The position numbers and the translations under genes were made by a program. Positions 22,553 to 33,590 of a stretch of DNA of 64,000 nt are shown one piece after another (within the stretch, counting starts at the first letter, position 1; every line of letters begins with the position of its first letter). A model generated the notes under the pieces. That model was not told the origin of the DNA, did not search any database, and saw nothing but the letters and a program-made list of their open reading frames with translations. Origin of the DNA: Jackrogersella multiformis (lineage: Eukaryota; Ascomycota; Sordariomycetes; Xylariales; Hypoxylaceae); the NCBI GenBank assembly GCA_902806575.1, contig CADCXD010000002.1, forward strand, positions 620,001 through 684,000. The letters run 5' to 3'.

Positions 22553-25064
22553 GCTACCCAGCTTGGTAGTTTCGGATGGAGAAACGTCGCCGACGTCGCC
22601 GACGACGTCTGACGGTGTAGCAGACGAAGAACAGCTGTATATCGACCAAGATGATGCTCAGTCGATTATACAACCGGCCTTGAGCGCTGTGGCGACAAGG
22701 CTCACGCTGCCGAAGACGCCCGCGGCAGAGAAAGCGGCGGCGATGGAGCGTCTGCCAGGTGGAGGTCTATTCAGTGTCATTGAAGGGACCGTGACTCCCG
22801 AGCCAGAACTATCGCCGGCAACAGGCCAGTCGAGTGAGACGGTGTACCAAACGACCGTGACTAAGGGGTCAACGCGTCAGGCCAGGGGCGTTTCCTTAGG
22901 TCAACTACCGAGTCATTCGTCGGTGTATAGGTTCCCGTCACCATGGCAGTCAGGACCGAAGCAGATGGTCGTGCAGAACGAGTCGGGTAGTCCAAAGCCT
23001 AGTTTATCAACCGTGTTCGGTCAGGATAAGCATCGTCGGTCTTCATCCGGGGGAGCTGATACACTAAAAAGGATACGAGAAGCTTTGCCATCTATGCCGT
23101 CTCTCTCTTTACCGTCATTCTTCTCCGGCCCGCCCTCAATGAAAAGCCCAGATGTAAAGAAGACTCCTCTTTCCAATGATGGTGTATCTGAGCCAAAGCC
23201 GATTACGCCCTTCCTTACTGAATCGCCAACCCGAAGTTCTAGGAGCCTAGCGCCGCCGGCAAACAGGCAATCGCTTATTACACTACCTGTCAGCACGGTC
23301 GAGGTCTCTACATTGTCTCGGCCACAAACCCGACCGCGAGCGATACGGAGGTCGACATCTGATGAATCTATGCTTTATCACTCACTATCTAGAGTGTCAT
23401 CTCTTGGCGACGATGATAGATGGCACGACATTCGAGAGCAGAAGAACAGTAGACTCAAGGCTATTACAGACAGCTGGGATAGGCCGACTTTCAAACTGCC
23501 TCAATTACCGAATATCATCCCGACACCGCTCAAGAGAAATTCACTGGGAATTGAGCAGTCAGATTCGTCTTTATCGAACGTGATGCGGGCCTCGACCATG
23601 TTTGATGCTAGTCCACCAACACCGAAGGATGATAATATATCGGATCTGGACCGTGCTTTAGAATTATTAACAGGCGATATTGTCGTCATGGGTGGATATC
23701 GCGGTTCCGTTTTAAGATCTACGAAAACTAACCGACAAGTCTGGGTGCCTGTGAAACTTGGGTTGAATATTCGAAAAGTCAATCTAGAAGTAGGCCTAGA
23801 TCCCGAAGACGAGGAGAGAATGGAAGAGACCATCTACGCCTCAGGGATGCTTAAAAATATTGGACCTGTCGATATATCGAAACGTTTGTTCAAGAGGTTG
23901 AGGGAGTGCGAGAACGCCAGAACGGGAAAGCTCAGGGTGTGGGACTACGGCTACGACTGGCGGTTGAGCCCTCATATCCTTTCGCGCAGGCTTATTAAGT
24001 TTATCGAACAGCTACCCTCAAACCAGGGGCAGGGTTTACCCGAGGACAGAGGGGCTATGGTTATCGCGCATAGTCTTGGTGGTATCATTACGCGCCACGC
24101 CGTGAATCAACGACCTGAGCTGTTCTCGGGGGTGATCTACGCCGGTACTCCGCAACGATGTATAAATATTCTAGGGCCGATCCGAAACGGTGACGCCGTC
24201 CTCTTCAACGAGAAGGTCCTCACAGCTCAGGTCAACTTCTCGCTAAGAACGTCATTCATATTTCTACCAGAAGACGGCTTCTGTTTCATAAACAAGGTTA
24301 CGGGGGAGCAGTATCCGATCGACTTCTACGACCCTCAGGCATGGGTCCAGCACTGCTTGAGCCCGTGTCTCGAGGCCTCCTTACCAGCCTACAAGTCCCG
24401 CCCCAGCGCACTTAGCTCGCTACGTGAACTTTCGGAGAGGCTGCCGGGGCCGCTCCGGAGCCGCGGGAACAGCGGGGCAAGCGAGTCGCGGTCGCCGACG
24501 CGCAACGTCATCGCCGAAGCAGTACGCAAAGCAGAGCTCGCCAACGACAGGACCCTAGCGCCGCAGATGGGCGCCTCGCACGGAGAGGCGAGCGCTGCCG
24601 CTGCCCAGCAACAGCTCGATAGTGACGCCGGAGCTCGCAGCCGAAACTTCACGTATCTAGCCAGGACCCTGGCAGACACGAAGCGGTTCCGCGCAGAGAC
24701 GCAGCACCGTCCCGAGCATACACGGAGCAACGCGTACCCACCGCTAGCCATCATCTACGGCAAGGATGTGCCGACGGTGTGGGCAGCGGGAGTAGCGTCT
24801 CGGGACGCGATCCCGTGCGTGGATGCGTACGATGACCTTATCTTCCGCAGCGGCGACGGCGTGGTGCTGGCGCGCGAGGCGATGTTGCCGGGAGGGTACG
24901 AGTTGGCGAAGGATGGGAGGGTGAGCACGGATCGTGGACATATTACCATGCTAGGTGATCTAGAGGCCGTGGGGAGAGCGCTGTTGGCCGTGATGAGGGG
25001 GGCGGAGGAATTGGGTTGGGAATATGAGGGTAGAGGGTATAATAGGGGAGTCGAAGTTAAGTAA
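22500..25064 (+). CDS. LCAT-like alpha/beta hydrolase with long N-terminal extension
   Basis: An intronless gene of 854 residues. The ATG at 22500 (MANTLTQ) is the first ATG of the frame; there is no ATG further upstream in it. Residues 1 to about 375 are Ser/Pro/Thr-rich, probably disordered. The hydrolase part starts near DIVVMGGYRGSVL and has the nucleophile elbow IAHSLGGI with Ser525. It is preceded by WDYGYDWRLSP, the lid-region signature of lecithin:cholesterol acyltransferase-type enzymes. Candidate triad partners are Asp786 (SGDGVVL) and His814 (RGHITMLGD). A second low-complexity insert lies at about 640-740. Family members act on phospholipids or acyl lipids; the substrate here is unknown. 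No signal peptide is visible, so it is likely cytosolic or peripheral. A misassigned start further downstream is possible given the overlapping upstream ORF. Confidence 0.88.
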   Translation: MANTLTQPQGEPLPSILELPSLVVSDGETSPTSPTTSDGVADEEQLYIDQDDAQSIIQPALSAVATRLTLPKTPAAEKAAAMERLPGGGLFSVIEGTVTPEPELSPATGQSSETVYQTTVTKGSTRQARGVSLGQLPSHSSVYRFPSPWQSGPKQMVVQNESGSPKPSLSTVFGQDKHRRSSSGGADTLKRIREALPSMPSLSLPSFFSGPPSMKSPDVKKTPLSNDGVSEPKPITPFLTESPTRSSRSLAPPANRQSLITLPVSTVEVSTLSRPQTRPRAIRRSTSDESMLYHSLSRVSSLGDDDRWHDIREQKNSRLKAITDSWDRPTFKLPQLPNIIPTPLKRNSLGIEQSDSSLSNVMRASTMFDASPPTPKDDNISDLDRALELLTGDIVVMGGYRGSVLRSTKTNRQVWVPVKLGLNIRKVNLEVGLDPEDEERMEETIYASGMLKNIGPVDISKRLFKRLRECENARTGKLRVWDYGYDWRLSPHILSRRLIKFIEQLPSNQGQGLPEDRGAMVIAHSLGGIITRHAVNQRPELFSGVIYAGTPQRCINILGPIRNGDAVLFNEKVLTAQVNFSLRTSFIFLPEDGFCFINKVTGEQYPIDFYDPQAWVQHCLSPCLEASLPAYKSRPSALSSLRELSERLPGPLRSRGNSGASESRSPTRNVIAEAVRKAELANDRTLAPQMGASHGEASAAAAQQQLDSDAGARSRNFTYLARTLADTKRFRAETQHRPEHTRSNAYPPLAIIYGKDVPTVWAAGVASRDAIPCVDAYDDLIFRSGDGVVLAREAMLPGGYELAKDGRVSTDRGHITMLGDLEAVGRALLAVMRGAEELGWEYEGRGYNRGVEVK

Positions 25065-25595
25065 GTAGTAAGTGGAAGTAAGGTGGCGAGTGGCGTAATG
25101 CATAGTTGTGCTTTTAGATCGGTTGGATTAGATTGCCGAGAAGAGAAGAAAACACGGGCAACCGACAAGGCAAAGGCATTCAACACGGGCGCACTGGATA
25201 CATACCTTTCTTACCGGCGGGAGCTCTTTTTCTTGTCGCTCTGGCGGGCTTGGGGCGCTAAGGTTTTTATGAAGAGTGGGACTTGTGGCATTTTCACGGC
25301 ATCATAGCATCATAGAATTACAACATCGGGGTTGGCAGCAGCAGCTCTGCTCTAACTCACATTGTCGAGGCGGCGGAAAGAGGTCATGCAGATGGATAAG
25401 GTAAGATACCTTGCTTCTCCGAACAGACGTGCTGCCCACGTTGGAAATACCTACCTATGCATATACACATATTTCATTGGTTTTTGTGACTGTGAGTTCA
25501 TGGCTACACGTAGGTATATGTTAAAGGCAGATAGGATTATATCCATGCCTTTGTTTGTTTCATCATATTAACATGTAGCAGCCGTCCTGGTTGTA

Positions 25596-25612
25596 TAGGG
25601 TTAGGGTTAGGG
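25596..25612 (+). repeat. Interstitial telomere-like tract
   Basis: TAGGGTTAGGGTTAGGG, almost three units of the TTAGGG repeat used at telomeres of most filamentous fungi, in the middle of a gene-free region. Confidence 0.85.
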
Positions 25613-26592
25613 CTGCTTTGATATGAAATGTCAATTGGGTAGGTAGTTTAAATCTACATGGATGCAATGACATATGTTGTTGTCTATGGTTTATTTACTA
25701 ATTCCATCCGCTAATGACTCTAGATAGCTGTATCCTATATAGCTGGCTTGATGCTTTGTGGCTTTAATAAGGGGTAACCTGAACTCAGTACATGTCAAGT
25801 CCAACCTCGGATTCGCTATGGGCCTAAATGATTGTAACATACCTAGGTACCTATTCAGTATTGTAGTAAGCTTGGATTCAATCGTATGCAAGTAGGAAAT
25901 TTGAGATGAGCACTAATCTCACATGCTGCTGCGGCATAAATAAACATATTACGCTGCAGCCACGAGGCGTTGCGATGCTTCACTCCAACCGCCCCCCGTT
26001 CTTCTTCCACAACGACATCAATGGGATTCATGCTCGGTCTCAGCACTCACCTACGGTACCTACTAGATGAGCAATCTGGCGGGACATTAACCCATTTCAA
26101 CTACCTACCGCCGCAGAGGCGGGCCCCGAGGGATAATGGATGGGCTATCACGAGGAGGAACGCCGCATAGGCACCTTACGCGTACGCGGCTGCGCTCGTT
26201 TCGCTTACAGTGCCGCTCAGCTGAGGGATTCTCTCTCATGCTCTGGACCTTCTAGAAGGAAGGATGAGGACCGCGAGTGGATCCGCTTAGTGTTCTCGGT
26301 ATACATACCTAGGTATGTGTAAGGTATATTTATTAACTTGGTACCGAGGGCATCCTACGGTATTTCCCTCGGTTGTGGTCGTATCCCGTGGTGTGGTGGT
26401 TAACGGCGTATTTTCACTTTTTAAGCTTGGGAGTTCGTAAGCGCGATATCATTATCATAGGGATACTTGTCGTTCCTTATACATACCTCAGCATGTAGTC
26501 GTTTCTTGCTAATGGTAACGGTATTGATAGTCATAAGGGAATGGGTTAGTGGTTCGATCCATGAATACGATTTCTCTCGTTTCTACATATAT

Positions 26593-26608
26593 ACCTACCT
26601 AGGTAGGT
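26593..26608. repeat. 16-bp TACC/GGTA palindrome
   Basis: ACCTACCTAGGTAGGT, a perfect palindrome of the dispersed family. Confidence 0.85.
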
Positions 26609-29600
26609 GAATATAAATATACATACCTAAATATAAATGGAAGGGTAACAGTACATGATACTGTTCTGAATCTAAAACTGAAATTATTTTTTCCTTGCCG
26701 CGCGGCAAATTGCATGGGGCCATACCCGATACAGAGAAAATCTAGGAAAGCTACACGATAAAATAAATGTATTGTCTTATATTAACCAGCATGGCATAGT
26801 TGCATGTAATAGCGAAGTAATCATATTTCGTACCCAGTAATGGGATGGCTATAGCACCCCCCACGAATCAATCTCTAGACTTCTGGATTCTGCGATCTGA
26901 CGAGATCTAGCCAGTGCGCATGCTAAGTTGATGTTGATGAAAGGAGGAATGCGCAACAACCACGAGTCCCTTTAATAATAAGATATCTACTGCATTGCAT
27001 TGCTGCTTGCTGCTTGCCGCCAATGGCATCTCCGCGATAAGATCTCACCTGCCGAGTCGAACATCTGAGACATCTGCTCTCGTAATGCAGGCTTCGACCT
27101 TCGACGGTACGAAGGAGGACGGAGGACGGATGATTAATAGGAAATAGGTACTTACTACGTAGGTGCCCAGCGGATCTTCCTTGTCGTCACCGCGCAAGGG
27201 TTCCCAATGCGGATTTGCGGATTGGACACGAGCCAAGGGTTCGCGTTTCAACTTGCAAAGGCGCTTACACACCTGAAGCCGCAAGCCACGCTTCCAAGGT
27301 TGTCCCAGCCATCGGCAATTCGTTTGCCTTTGGGCAGAGGTACTTCACGAAAAGATTATCATTCACATATGATTCGTATGAGGGTGTCTGTATGTATGCG
27401 TATGTAGGCATGTAATGTGTGTATATATGTATGTAAATATGTGCGTAGAAACCTATGTGAGAGCAGCACCCGTCTGGTTTTCATCATTTCCATGCTGTCA
27501 TCCCAAGGCTGCGACAATGGTAGTGATGACGAAGTTGCTTGCTGATCGATTAATAGGTCCCAACAGCACCGTTCGAAAAGACAGGGGGCTCCCACCTTAC
27601 CTACCTAGCTGCCTAGGTATGTATTGCACTATAAAATCACGATTCACGAGGCGATCAACAGGGGATTTCAGACAAGACCCCTCGCCCCTCATACACTACG
27701 TGTACGGGGATCTACATAAATACCATACATAGCACACTTGTCGATACGAGAGAGCTATGTACCTACGTAGCTGCGTAGGTATCTGCATTGGTACCCATGG
27801 CGGCGATCTGGCATCCTGGCCGGCTTAAGAAGAACTTGATATGTTCACGGGCCACCGCCTTAAAAGAGCTTGATACGCCACGACAAACGGGACTTCAGGC
27901 CGCAATCCCGCCGTCGATTCCTTTGTTCCTCTTAAGATCGGAGACTACGACTGAAACACATGAGGGTTCGATAGTGTATAACAGGCCCCCAATAATGCTA
28001 CGGTTATAATCAACTTGATAACACTTAGGTATGTAAATAAATACATGTAGTGGGTTGGTACGTATGTATATTTGACGCAACTAATAAATATAACGGAAGC
28101 ATTGAAAAGGAGGTTAGGTACTCGTTATAGCAAATTTTTACAGCTAGAGGAACTCGATGATCGATAGTAATTGTATTATACATATGCAGGTGGCAGCGCT
28201 AAGGCAGGAGAAAAGCTTCCATACTAATGTATGGACGGTATCCTTTTCGGGTTAAGCAAAATTCGAAGCAAATCTTCATCCGATCTACCATGATGCCGGG
28301 CACAAGCAGACAGGCAGAGAAGAGGAAGAAAAAAAACTTAGCCTCTTTAGGCCAAAAAGACGCACTACATAGTAGGTATGTAAGGAGACATTCATGGATA
28401 CCTAGGTATATGGCAAGGCCCCAACCAACACATACATGGTATAGTAGCTTCACCTGAATTCACCTGAAAGTCGAGGTTGCATTCGTATACAAGGGGTGGA
28501 CCATGCGGCAACTTTTTGGGCGAGTGGGTTACCAGATGGACAAATGGATGGAGGGATTTCGATGGACACACGGCGGCCACATATTTTGATCAAATCAGCC
28601 GTCTTCTAATAACTTGCTCCCGTACTAACGACACCTCGGCGACCTGTGTTACATGATTGGGCGAATGATAATTAGGTACTTTATAATGAATCGTCCGAGC
28701 CGAGGGGTGTTGATCGAGCATTTCACATTTCAATAGTCTTGTGTAAATCTACAGGGCCCCGAATTACGAATCGCGAATCACGAATCACTTCTCGCCAACT
28801 TCTTCCCTCTTCCCTTTTTCTTCTTCCTCCCTTCCCACTCTTGCCACTCCTCCCCTCGGCAGCGGGAAAAACTTTGGTGAAGGTGAATATGAAAATGCTT
28901 AGAATTCCAGAAGAAATTTCGTCAGTCGGCCCTGGGGATCCAATCATGTTGGAGACACCCCTTGGCTTGGCTTGGCTTAGGCGGGTTGCTAAGCATCAAT
29001 GTAAAACAATATACGGAGGCAGAGCAACGGGGGCCCCATTCCTTGGCTCGATCCATCCGTCGCCAGAGCTCCAAGACTGCCAGACTTAACCCCCGGAAGA
29101 GCCTATCCAGAAAGGAAACAGTTCCACAGGGCCTTCTGTTTTCTTCACCGTTTACGAGGAACATGTACCCACCGCCGCCGATATTGCCTAGGGCCTAGGC
29201 TGAGGAGGAGCTCGATGGTAGTTGTAATTTTCGAATTTTCGAATTTTCCTTTTTCCTTTTCGGACTTCTGTATCTGTACGCTAGACCAGGCGAGATCCCA
29301 CCTATTAGTGAGAATAGGTTCGATTCCTGTTAGCGCTATTGGTATCTCGCTGGTAGCTCAATTGCTAGGTAATAGATATATGGATGTATGTATTAGTGCG
29401 GCGTAAGCTCGTGTGCCCTATTACCTCAGGTACACTACCTACCTTCTAGGTAGGTATCTAGGGTAAAAAGAAGGGGAAATAATTATCGAATAAATTCCAC
29501 CAGGGCGGGTTTCACTATGCGACTTGGAAGCCACCGTTTTGTTTTTGTTTCTTGTCTACTGCAAGTAAAGCGGTACTTACTTAAGTAGGTATATAACTAC

Positions 29601-30128
29601 CTATATACGTAACTACTTACATATGCAACTATATCCAATTGATAACTACCTAGGTATCCAATTAGCATACATATATATTTAAAAAGAAAAAAGGGGGTGA
29701 TGAAAATGGAAAAGGAAAAGAGATAACTTACGTCTAGTGTAGGTACGCAGCTAAAATAGTTGCGGCGCTGTTGTCTAGTTTTCATGCGTGTTCCGGTGGA
29801 ATATATATATATATATATTTCGCAAGCCTAAGTAAAATAAAGAATCGAGGCCACCATAATACTACACTACATAGTAGATACCAATATAGATGCCCCTAAG
29901 TGGTATGGTCATCGATCATCGACCGTCCTTTGATACAGAACTACATACATCATTTTTATTTATTTCTTGCTCTACTACGTAGGTACTATTATTACCTACC
30001 TCTTCTTCAATTGCAAGGGTCAAGTTCCAGATTCTCCCCCGGGTTTAAACTTATCGAACCCACACTTCTCTCACACATAACTGTGTCATTCCTTATTCCG
30101 TCTCCCCCTTTCATAAATGGCGATGCGG

Positions 30129-30206
30129 AGGTACAGAGGGATTTGAATCTCTAGTGTCTACCTGGCACACTAGCGTCAAGGTCGCGCCTAGGTCCGTGCT
30201 GTACCT
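30129..30206. repeat. 78-bp nested fold-back element
   Basis: The outer arms AGGTACA/TGTACCT pair perfectly over 7 bp. Inside are an AGAG/CTCT hairpin and a 7-bp CTAGTGT/ACACTAG stem with a 9-nt loop. Length and acceptor-like outer stem recall a tRNA, and the minus strand has an ATTCAAATCC T-loop-like string, but the T- and D-stems do not pair properly. Function unknown. Confidence 0.55.
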
Positions 30207-30429
30207 GTGGCATAACTAAAGCACGCTAACGACTCAGGATGCCTAATAGGGTAAGTATTTAAGTTGTATTGTACAGAGGTACGTAGTGTGGCAGCTGAGC
30301 AGGGAGCTCTAGGCAATCTGTGCTTCTGGAAAACTATAGCTTATGTACCTATGTTACTTTATCCTTAATCCCTACACTAGGTAGTTTTTAGTCCCATCCC
30401 TAGTCCCTAGTCCCTGGAGTCCCTACAAG

Positions 30430-30513
30430 TTCCTACCTACCCTACCCTACCAGGTACCTAGCCTACCTAGGTAGTACACCTATTAGTACCTACCTACACC
30501 TAGTAGGTACCTG
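30430..30513. repeat. TACC/GGTA repeat cluster
   Basis: Dense run of cctacc, ggtaccta, cctaggta and taggtacc units on both strands over about 80 bp. Confidence 0.85.
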
Positions 30514-32039
30514 TCCCTGAAGGAAACCGCTAATAACATGGGGAGGTCGGCCCATCAGTTGTGCGTGTGCCCCTCTTTCCGCCTCGAAACCTTTCCTATC
30601 CTTCCCTCCCTTCGACCTACACTACCTTAGACCCTACCTTACCTTAATTCCATCCATCCATACCTTCCATACTCGTCCATCGTCGAGTCCCTTCGCTACA
30701 CTTTTTTCTTTCCTGCCTGTAATCCTTCACTTTCCTTTCTGTCCCTTGTTTTTAATTACTCTTGTCTTGGGGGGAAATACTTCCGGCACGGTCGTATATA
30801 CGTCTACATCATCTGCTCGAGTCTCGTGCTTGCTTGTTTCGATCGAATTTCCGAATCTACAATTCAAGCCACATTTTGGTATTTGTCCTATACCGTACTA
30901 TACCACATACCACATCCCATAGTAATACACCGATTCCTCGAACCGGCAGACATCCATCCCTCCTCCGAGCCAGTTGCCCACATTGTGCGACAAGCCAGAC
31001 GCAGCGCGACAAGAAATTTAAAAAAAGAATCGCCCGCATCTTCTATTCGGTGTGGTAGTATCGAGAAGGGAAGATAAGGAGAGTCTTAGCATTCATTAAT
31101 CCATAGCCGACCTGAGAAAGGCGTATCAAGTCGAGAACACAACCGTAGTAGAGCTGCATACAAAGTCCGAAGAAAGAGACAAAGGAGGGTATACCAAACC
31201 ACGTACCGGATCCGATCATCAGGGGCATCCCTCGAGCCGACAATCGAAATTCGATCACATCCGAATATCTGGAATCACCGGTCTCCTCCTGCCAGCGGAC
31301 TTATTATAGTCGGTCATACACAAATCAGCCCTTCGGCACCAGAACACATCTGATCCGTTCGGTTCAAGGCCCGAAAATATTATAACCAAGCGCACGATAC
31401 GAAACCGATTTGCTTACTCGGAGCTGACGCGCATAGCATATCTGCCTATGCATTTCTTATACAATTCGTGATTGGCAAGCTAAGGTAGCTCATCAGAGGA
31501 GTTAATAGGTTAAATCGATCGATCCATCGATCATTGGCGCGTTTGAACGACCTACCAATACGGAGTCGGGCAGATTGAGAGAGAGAGAGAAAGGGAGGGC
31601 ATCATTATTGGCCACAACCATTCGCACAAATAATCGGGGCCCAACATCAATACTTGTCTGCACCTCAGGCCCTGCAAAGCGCAGGTGTTGTGAAGGAGGG
31701 CTCAAAGTGCGCCTCATATTTTCGTCAATCAATTTCGTTGACGTCTGGAGCGTTCTTGTCAGTCTCATCGCTGCAACGCTTCAAGACTTTTGCGCCCTTT
31801 TTTCAAATCCGTTTCCTTTGCTGTCAACTCCCGTGTGGCGCATCAGCCATCTCAGCCGGGAATAAAAATAAGAGAGGATCAACAGTAGCAAACCAAGGAA
31901 GAGGAAAGAAAAAAAAAACTCAATTACAAACTAACATCCACCGTACCTGGAATTACCACATCAAGTAAGAAGAACGACGAAAGAAAAAAATTGAAATCAA
32001 AAGCGTGAGCTTTGAGCCTTGAGCTTTTCTTCGTACATC

Positions 32040-33590
32040 ATGAGCGCGGCGATCGCTATGGCCCCTTCCCCGGCACCCCACGACAGACCGGCTTATGCTG
32101 AATTGGCTCCTGCCACAAGCGCAGCGGGTAGCAGTTCCTCTGCTGTCACTGGAACTGCCGCTGCGCCGGCCTCATCACCTTCCGTCCCACGCACTTTAGC
32201 TGCGGTTTCGGTCACCCCGAATATCAATACTTCTACCTCTACCTCTGCGACGCAACGTCCTACCAGTCGAAGTCCCACCAGACCGGCTGCCCAGCCCTCG
32301 GCAAAGTCTTCACCACCAAGCGCGTATGTCTTGTAAATATTTTTCTTTTCTTTTTTACTGTTCTCCTTTTTTCCTTGGTCTCGACCGATCCTTCAATCCT
32401 TGACCAACCATTTGGTCCAATCCTCAGCATGAGGATACTCCCCCCCCCATTTAATTCTCGAGTCAATCTGGTAGCTAATTACTCGCGTGCGCCATAGTTC
32501 ACGAAATGTTTCGGGCGGCTCTGCACCCAAGATTATTGTGAAGAAGGAGCCAGGATCTCCGGGTATCCCGTCGACCCGTCATCGCCCTCGAAAACTGGAT
32601 CTCTCCAAGAATACCCTCACTGGGTCAGGCGCCGCGACGGCACGCCCGGCGCTAGGAAGGGAAGGACTCGGCATCCAGGAAGTGGGCATAGCATGCCTGT
32701 CACCCGGCTTTGTCACCCAAGATCCTGTAATGAAGGAACATTTACAGCAGAGCATGAATGTGAGGGAACAACAGCGCCGCATAATTGAGGCTAGGTTGCA
32801 GCAACAATCTGCGAAGGGTGATGGTCCTGATACCGGCAAGGATAGGGATCCTGTTAGCCAATTCGCCGCGAAGACTCCAGGCATGTCTCGACGAAACAAG
32901 GCTCCTCCGGGGTTGAGCATTGTAGCGCCCTCCCACGAGCAGTTTGCTCACGAGCGAGTCATCCAGTCTGCCCCATTGGGACAAACTTTTACCGGCCGCC
33001 ATAACCCGCAGCCATTAACTCGACATCTTGCTAACCAACCTTCGAACCTATCGAGCACATCTCACATTCATCACGTACCCGCGAACCAAACAACCAATCG
33101 CTTGCCTCCGATATCTGACGTATTCGGTAACCAGGGACTTCCATCCCACGCAGAAACAAGTGCCCGAGCCTTATATCCGAGCTCAAGTCATGGCCCGCTA
33201 GCATCGCCTGGCCATCCGCCGCCGGGTCCCTCGCAACCGCCTATGTCAGGACGGGGTCGAGAGTATAAGTCCGCTGAGGAAGCTCAGCACGACCTAGCTG
33301 GTGGGCGACCAGAGTTGCTACCCAAGCTAGTACACTATACGGGGCATCAACCTCCGACTCCGCCATCGCCGCGAAATGGAATGAACTCCCTAGATGCTAG
33401 CCGCGGTCCGAGTAAGCGAAGGACGCGCGCTGAATATGAAGAAGGCAGTAGTCCTCCGTTAGGCTACGGACCTGCAGCTACTCGAAGGGGGCCGTTCGGA
33501 GCCGGGCGAGATAGTCCGGAGACTCAACGACAAAAGCGCGAGGAATTTTTGAGGTTATGTGAGAGAGCCTGGGATTTGTTTCATTCGTGA
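32040..33590 (+). CDS. Protein of unknown function, low-complexity, conserved-looking C-terminus
   Basis: Two exons, 32040-32323 and 32498-33590, giving 458 residues; GTATGT donor, CTAAT branch point and TAG acceptor, with phase restored at PPSA/SRNVSGG. I do not recognise a named family. The first 95 residues are Ala/Ser/Thr/Pro-rich. Further on are a Lys-rich IIVKKEPGSPG patch (resembling a sumoylation site, inference), a predicted helix about QQSMNVREQQRRIIEARLQQQ, a PPISDVFG motif, the block YKSAEEAQHDLAGGRPELLPKL, a basic SKRRTRAEYEE patch and a C-terminal helix KREEFLRLCERAWDLFHS. The mix of basic patches and disorder suggests a nuclear regulator. The intron contains a C9 run. Coding is supported by long open frames, clean splice phase and flanking deserts. 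Confidence 0.82.

Larger units (their letters stand above)
25065..32039. other. 7-kb gene-poor, repeat-rich region
   Basis: No multi-exon or single-exon gene could be supported on either strand. It contains many TACCTAGGTA/GGTA copies (25841-25855, 26593-26608, 27600-27620, 28398-28408, 29440-29460, 29585-29660, 30430-30513), a telomere-like tract at 25596-25612, a 78-bp nested fold-back at 30129-30206, AT and GA microsatellites (about 29805-29818 and 31577-31592), and tRNA-like fragments that do not fold fully. The last kilobase, CT-rich then A-rich, probably holds the promoter and leader of the gene at 32040. Confidence 0.7.

Noticed and set aside
26381..26467. Possible tRNA: GTATCCC and GGGATAC flank a GTGTGGTGGTTAA string like a D-arm.
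   Set aside because: The flanks pair, but there is no T-arm directly before the 3' stem and no paired anticodon stem with a 7-nt loop.
29276..29352. tRNA-like text AGGTTCGATTCC with partly paired flanks.
   Set aside because: The span between pairing arms is about 60 nt and no anticodon arm forms; the acceptor pairing is imperfect.
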